Assembly (NCBI GenBank): GCA_964643725.1
Contig: CAZXTL010000002.1
Coordinates: 117,271-181,270, forward strand
Length of the DNA stretch: 64,000 bases
Direction of reading: 5' to 3'
From: DYQY01 sp964643725
GTDB lineage: Bacteria; Margulisbacteria; Riflemargulisbacteria; GWF2-35-9; DYQY01
DNA letters: not shown here
Text below: more model-generated notes on this DNA
The model's input: only the letters and a program-made list of their open reading frames with translations
Databases searched by the model: none
Told to the model about the DNA's origin: nothing
How positions within the stretch are numbered: the first letter of the stretch is position 1

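Noticed and set aside
63875..63877. ATG as the start of the giant gene
   Set aside because: The frame is open to the window edge and the 41 extra codons encode the same repeat pattern; the ATG has no Shine-Dalgarno and sits mid-unit.
28025..64000. Recoding of TGA as Trp to explain the length and high Trp content
   Set aside because: Trp codons that I checked are TGG, and TGA ends rimO, cheY, rnfC and other genes at the expected positions, so the standard code applies.

Overview
The window is AT-rich, gene-dense bacterial DNA using the standard bacterial code (TGA, TAG and TAA all act as stops). It comes from a motile (fliM, cheA, cheD), probably anaerobic (Rnf complex, small ferredoxin) organism. 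A C-terminal FlgD-type Ig domain on a giant surface-like protein and a bactofilin fit an uncultivated lineage, possibly a two-membraned candidate phylum such as Margulisbacteria. That placement is an impression, not something the sequence proves.

Layout. 1-3005 (minus): three linked genes of unknown function, the leftmost cut by the window edge. 3116-4098: rnhA and an rfbC-like epimerase, convergent and overlapping at their stops. 4099-4655: the only long gene-free stretch, with REP-like palindromes and a 7-bp tandem repeat. 4656-10223 (plus): bactofilin, rnfE, rnfC, rnfD, rnfG, a phosphohexomutase and 5-formyltetrahydrofolate cyclo-ligase; the bactofilin-rnf genes overlap by 1-4 nt. 10318-15274 (plus): ferredoxin, primary sigma factor, cheA, cheY, a membrane protein and a TsaC/Sua5 enzyme. 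15338-17911: a receiver protein facing an anti-sigma-antagonist/PP2C phosphatase pair (partner switching). 18073-24917 (plus): housekeeping operon metK, rimO, pgsA, cinA/pncC, recA, rny, ymdB. 24898-28008 (minus): fliM, HDOD protein, cheD, cysE.

28025-64000 (minus) is one uninterrupted reading frame of 11,991 visible codons that still has no start inside the window. It encodes a giant repetitive beta-sandwich protein. From N- to C-terminus it has about 20 Ig-like 'KDxxxP...AGN' units; mixed Fn3/Ig-like units interrupted by a unique segment of about 420 residues; five to six copies of a super-repeat of about 420 residues; Asp-rich 'DxDxxGxxP' units; 'GWY' units; a non-repetitive beta region; one Fn3 domain; and a terminal FlgD-Ig-like domain. 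This is the most striking object in the window, probably an exported adhesin or surface fibre. Its stop codon lies 16 nt from the cysE-cheD-HDOD-fliM genes, so these could be transcribed together.
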